Made by a program: the position numbers and the translations under genes. Under the pieces are notes generated by a model. The model saw nothing but the letters and a program-made list of their open reading frames with translations. It ran no database searches and was not told where the DNA came from. A DNA stretch of 64,000 bases from Salinarchaeum sp. IM2453 (GTDB lineage: Archaea > Halobacteriota > Halobacteria > Halobacteriales > Salinarchaeaceae): NCBI RefSeq assembly GCF_019693215.1, contig NZ_CP081183.1:1305226-1369225 (forward strand), in the 5' to 3' direction. This document shows positions 62,476-64,000 of the stretch, piece by piece (position 1 is the stretch's first letter; each line of letters begins with the position of its first letter).

Positions 62476-64000
62476 TAGTATTCACGAGCAATTCCGAATG
62501 GTAGCCCCTCGATTCCATCTCGCTGGAAGGTTTCAATTGCTTCGTTCACCTCATGGTATCCAAGAATATTCTCTTCGACCATCCGTTCGATGACTTCTGC
62601 TCTGAAGTCTAATTCATCGTATATTTCGCGCGTGTCTTCGTAACCTAATAACGTTGCAATCTGTTCTTCAAGAACATATGAATTGTTTCGTCCTTGGAAG
62701 ATGATCTCATCACGAGCTGGGTCCCAGTAGAATGACTGACGAGTTACGACACCATCCATCTCTTCGGAATATCCTTCGATTTCCTGTACAGACGTGACCC
62801 GTCGTAGAACGTCGTCTCCCTGCTTCACTCGGTTCTGGAAGAGCGCGATATCCGCGTTATCCATGAATGTCTCTGGTACATTAATTGGATCACCAGTAAA
62901 CCGCTGAATCATCGATACAATATCACTGGCGTGGAATGTCAACATTACTGGGTGTCCGGTTTGTGCAGCCTGGAACGCCATACGTCCTTCTTCTCCTCGC
63001 ACTTCCCCAACAATAATGTATTCTGGCCGCGATCTAAGTGCTGCTTCAACCAGATCGAACATATCTACGTCAGCACTGTCATCGCCGCTTCCCTCACGAG
63101 TTTTGAGCTGCTGCCAATTATCATGAGGCGGTAACACTTCGAGTGTATCCTCAGCTGTGTATATCTTTGAGTCGCGAGGAATAAACGACATAATCGCATT
63201 CAGCGTTGTTGTCTTTCCTGACGCTGTTTCTCCCACAACGAAGATTGTCTGTTCGTTCTCTAATGCCAGCCACAGGTATGCTGCTAACTCTGGGGAGAGA
63301 GTTCCCCACTTTGTAATCTGCAAGACAGAAAGTGGAACTTCATCACCTTGTCGGATTGTCAGACTTGATCCCTGTACGGAGACATCATCACTGTAGATAA
63401 TGTTGATACGTGAACCATCCGGCAATGTTGAGTCAACAATTGGATCTGAATCGCTCAATGGATCTCCAATCCGTTCACCCATATTTCGTAGCCAGTTATC
63501 ATATCTCTCTTCGCTTTCCCACTCAACGGTCGTCTCAAGCAGCCCAAATGTATCATGGTCAACGTAGCACTGCTGTGGTCCAACAACATGAATATCTTCA
63601 TTTGATGGGTCTCGCATAACGGGCTCAAGCGGACCATATCCAGCAATATCACGTGTTAACTGATACCGAAGATTCTCATACGTCTGCTCTTCAACGGTGG
63701 TTCGACCGATCCCAAGTGCATCTAACAGCCTATTCAGACTCCGCCCATCACCGTTGCTCTTGACCTGGACTGTTTCCTCTAATAGCTCTTTGATTCGCTC
63801 ATCATACTCATCATTCGTCGATGGTGCTGGCTTATTCGCCGATAAATCAAGCAATCGATCTCTGATTTTATCATACAGCGTTTTACCTTCACTATTTAAC
63901 GTTGGCTCAATCGCATAGTACTGTGTATCACGTCCAACGTCTCCGTGAATATGAGAGAATATCGGACCATCAACGGAATATAAGATATTTGGATGGTCTA
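62475..64000 (-). CDS. arlI: Archaellum assembly/rotation ATPase (5' end outside window)
   Basis: ArlI powers both assembly and rotation of the archaellum. The frame stays open to the window edge, so the N-terminus is cut off; 508 residues are visible. Seen are 'DGPIFSHIHGDVGRDTQYYAIEP' near the cut, 'IAGYGPLEPVMRDPSNEDI', Walker A 'VVGETASGKTTTLNAIMSF', 'IYTAEDTLEVLPPHDNWQQ', Walker B 'RPEYIIVGEVRGEEGRMAFQA' and His-box 'GHPVMLTFHASD', as in TadA/VirB11-type secretion ATPases. The long 'NVPETFMDNADIALFQNRVKQGDDVLRRVTSVQEIEGYSE' section is what I associate with ArlI rather than PilB. A TTG at 63,854 is internal, not the start. Confidence 0.85.
   Translation of the reverse strand, partial: DHPNILYSVDGPIFSHIHGDVGRDTQYYAIEPTLNSEGKTLYDKIRDRLLDLSANKPAPSTNDEYDERIKELLEETVQVKSNGDGRSLNRLLDALGIGRTTVEEQTYENLRYQLTRDIAGYGPLEPVMRDPSNEDIHVVGPQQCYVDHDTFGLLETTVEWESEERYDNWLRNMGERIGDPLSDSDPIVDSTLPDGSRINIIYSDDVSVQGSSLTIRQGDEVPLSVLQITKWGTLSPELAAYLWLALENEQTIFVVGETASGKTTTLNAIMSFIPRDSKIYTAEDTLEVLPPHDNWQQLKTREGSGDDSADVDMFDLVEAALRSRPEYIIVGEVRGEEGRMAFQAAQTGHPVMLTFHASDIVSMIQRFTGDPINVPETFMDNADIALFQNRVKQGDDVLRRVTSVQEIEGYSEEMDGVVTRQSFYWDPARDEIIFQGRNNSYVLEEQIATLLGYEDTREIYDELDFRAEVIERMVEENILGYHEVNEAIETFQRDGIEGLPFGIAREY

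Noticed and set aside
63801-63854. TTG at 63,854 as the start of arlI
   Set aside because: The frame continues upstream to the window edge with family-like sequence ('FSHIHGDVGRDTQYYAIEP'), so the gene is truncated by the window.
1-64000. CRISPR array, toxin-antitoxin, restriction or prophage island
   Set aside because: No regularly spaced repeats, cas genes, toxin pairs, methylase/nuclease pairs or phage structural genes were seen.

Overview
The window is a stretch of chromosome from an extremely halophilic archaeon (class Halobacteria). Supporting signs are very acidic proteins, a thermosome with a Gly/Met-rich tail, an A-type ATP synthase operon in the haloarchaeal order, bacterioruberin carotenoid genes, twin-arginine lipoproteins, a class II ribonucleotide reductase, archaeal PurO, tRNA genes without an encoded CCA end, and several promoters placed for leaderless transcripts. 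Base composition is clearly AT-richer than in most haloarchaea (judged by eye, not counted). That points to a Haloquadratum-like low-GC lineage, although archaellum genes at the right edge are not expected of H. walsbyi itself.

Layout. 1-12.1 kb: the end of a translational-type GTPase, a secreted lipoprotein, tRNA-Val, a CrtI-like oxidoreductase, purO, tRNA-Gln, RIO1 kinase, a DUF3311 protein plus sodium/solute symporter pair, a two-KH ribosome-biogenesis protein, an AAA+ ATPase, the thermosome and a CxxC/His-rich protein. 12.2-22.4 kb: FKBP isomerase, a decayed IS200/IS605-type relic, then the leftward operon atpH-I-K-E-C-F-A-B-(membrane ORF)-D. In it atpH, atpI and atpE are broken by six small frameshifts within 3.2 kb, although the reading frames are otherwise well preserved. 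22.5-30.4 kb: isoprenoid block (methyltransferase, prenyl synthase, crtD-lyeJ-cruF for C50 bacterioruberin, then crtB and blh for phytoene and retinal). 30.5-34.3 kb: DUF373 protein, a second lipoprotein, another relic and an unusual radical-SAM protein. 34.5-41.8 kb: trpD-F-E-G with four-base overlaps, then cobalamin-dependent nrdJ. 42-45 kb: bioU-bioF-bioD, a biotin cluster lacking bioA. 45-54.5 kb: two haloarchaeal orphans, DHH phosphoesterase, an element-like region, PspA, a hydrolase, a MATE exporter, pyrG, a relic and guaAb. 54.5-64 kb: a second symporter with a 43-residue partner, S6e, a beta-CASP nuclease, a GCS2-family ligase, a methyltransferase and archaellum arlJ-arlI.

Most of the window is core metabolism and housekeeping. 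Accessory DNA is limited to five intergenic patches. Three are TnpB C-terminal relics sharing a hairpin module (about 12.75-13.14, 32.92-33.11 and 52.72-53.09 kb). Two share another element end (about 27.9-28.3 and 47.3-47.9 kb). No CRISPR array, rRNA, prophage or defence island was seen. The points most worth a second look are the ATP synthase frameshift cluster, the BioU-type biotin cluster, the CX4CX2C radical-SAM protein, the unclassified AAA+ ATPase, the tiny symporter partner and the relic family.
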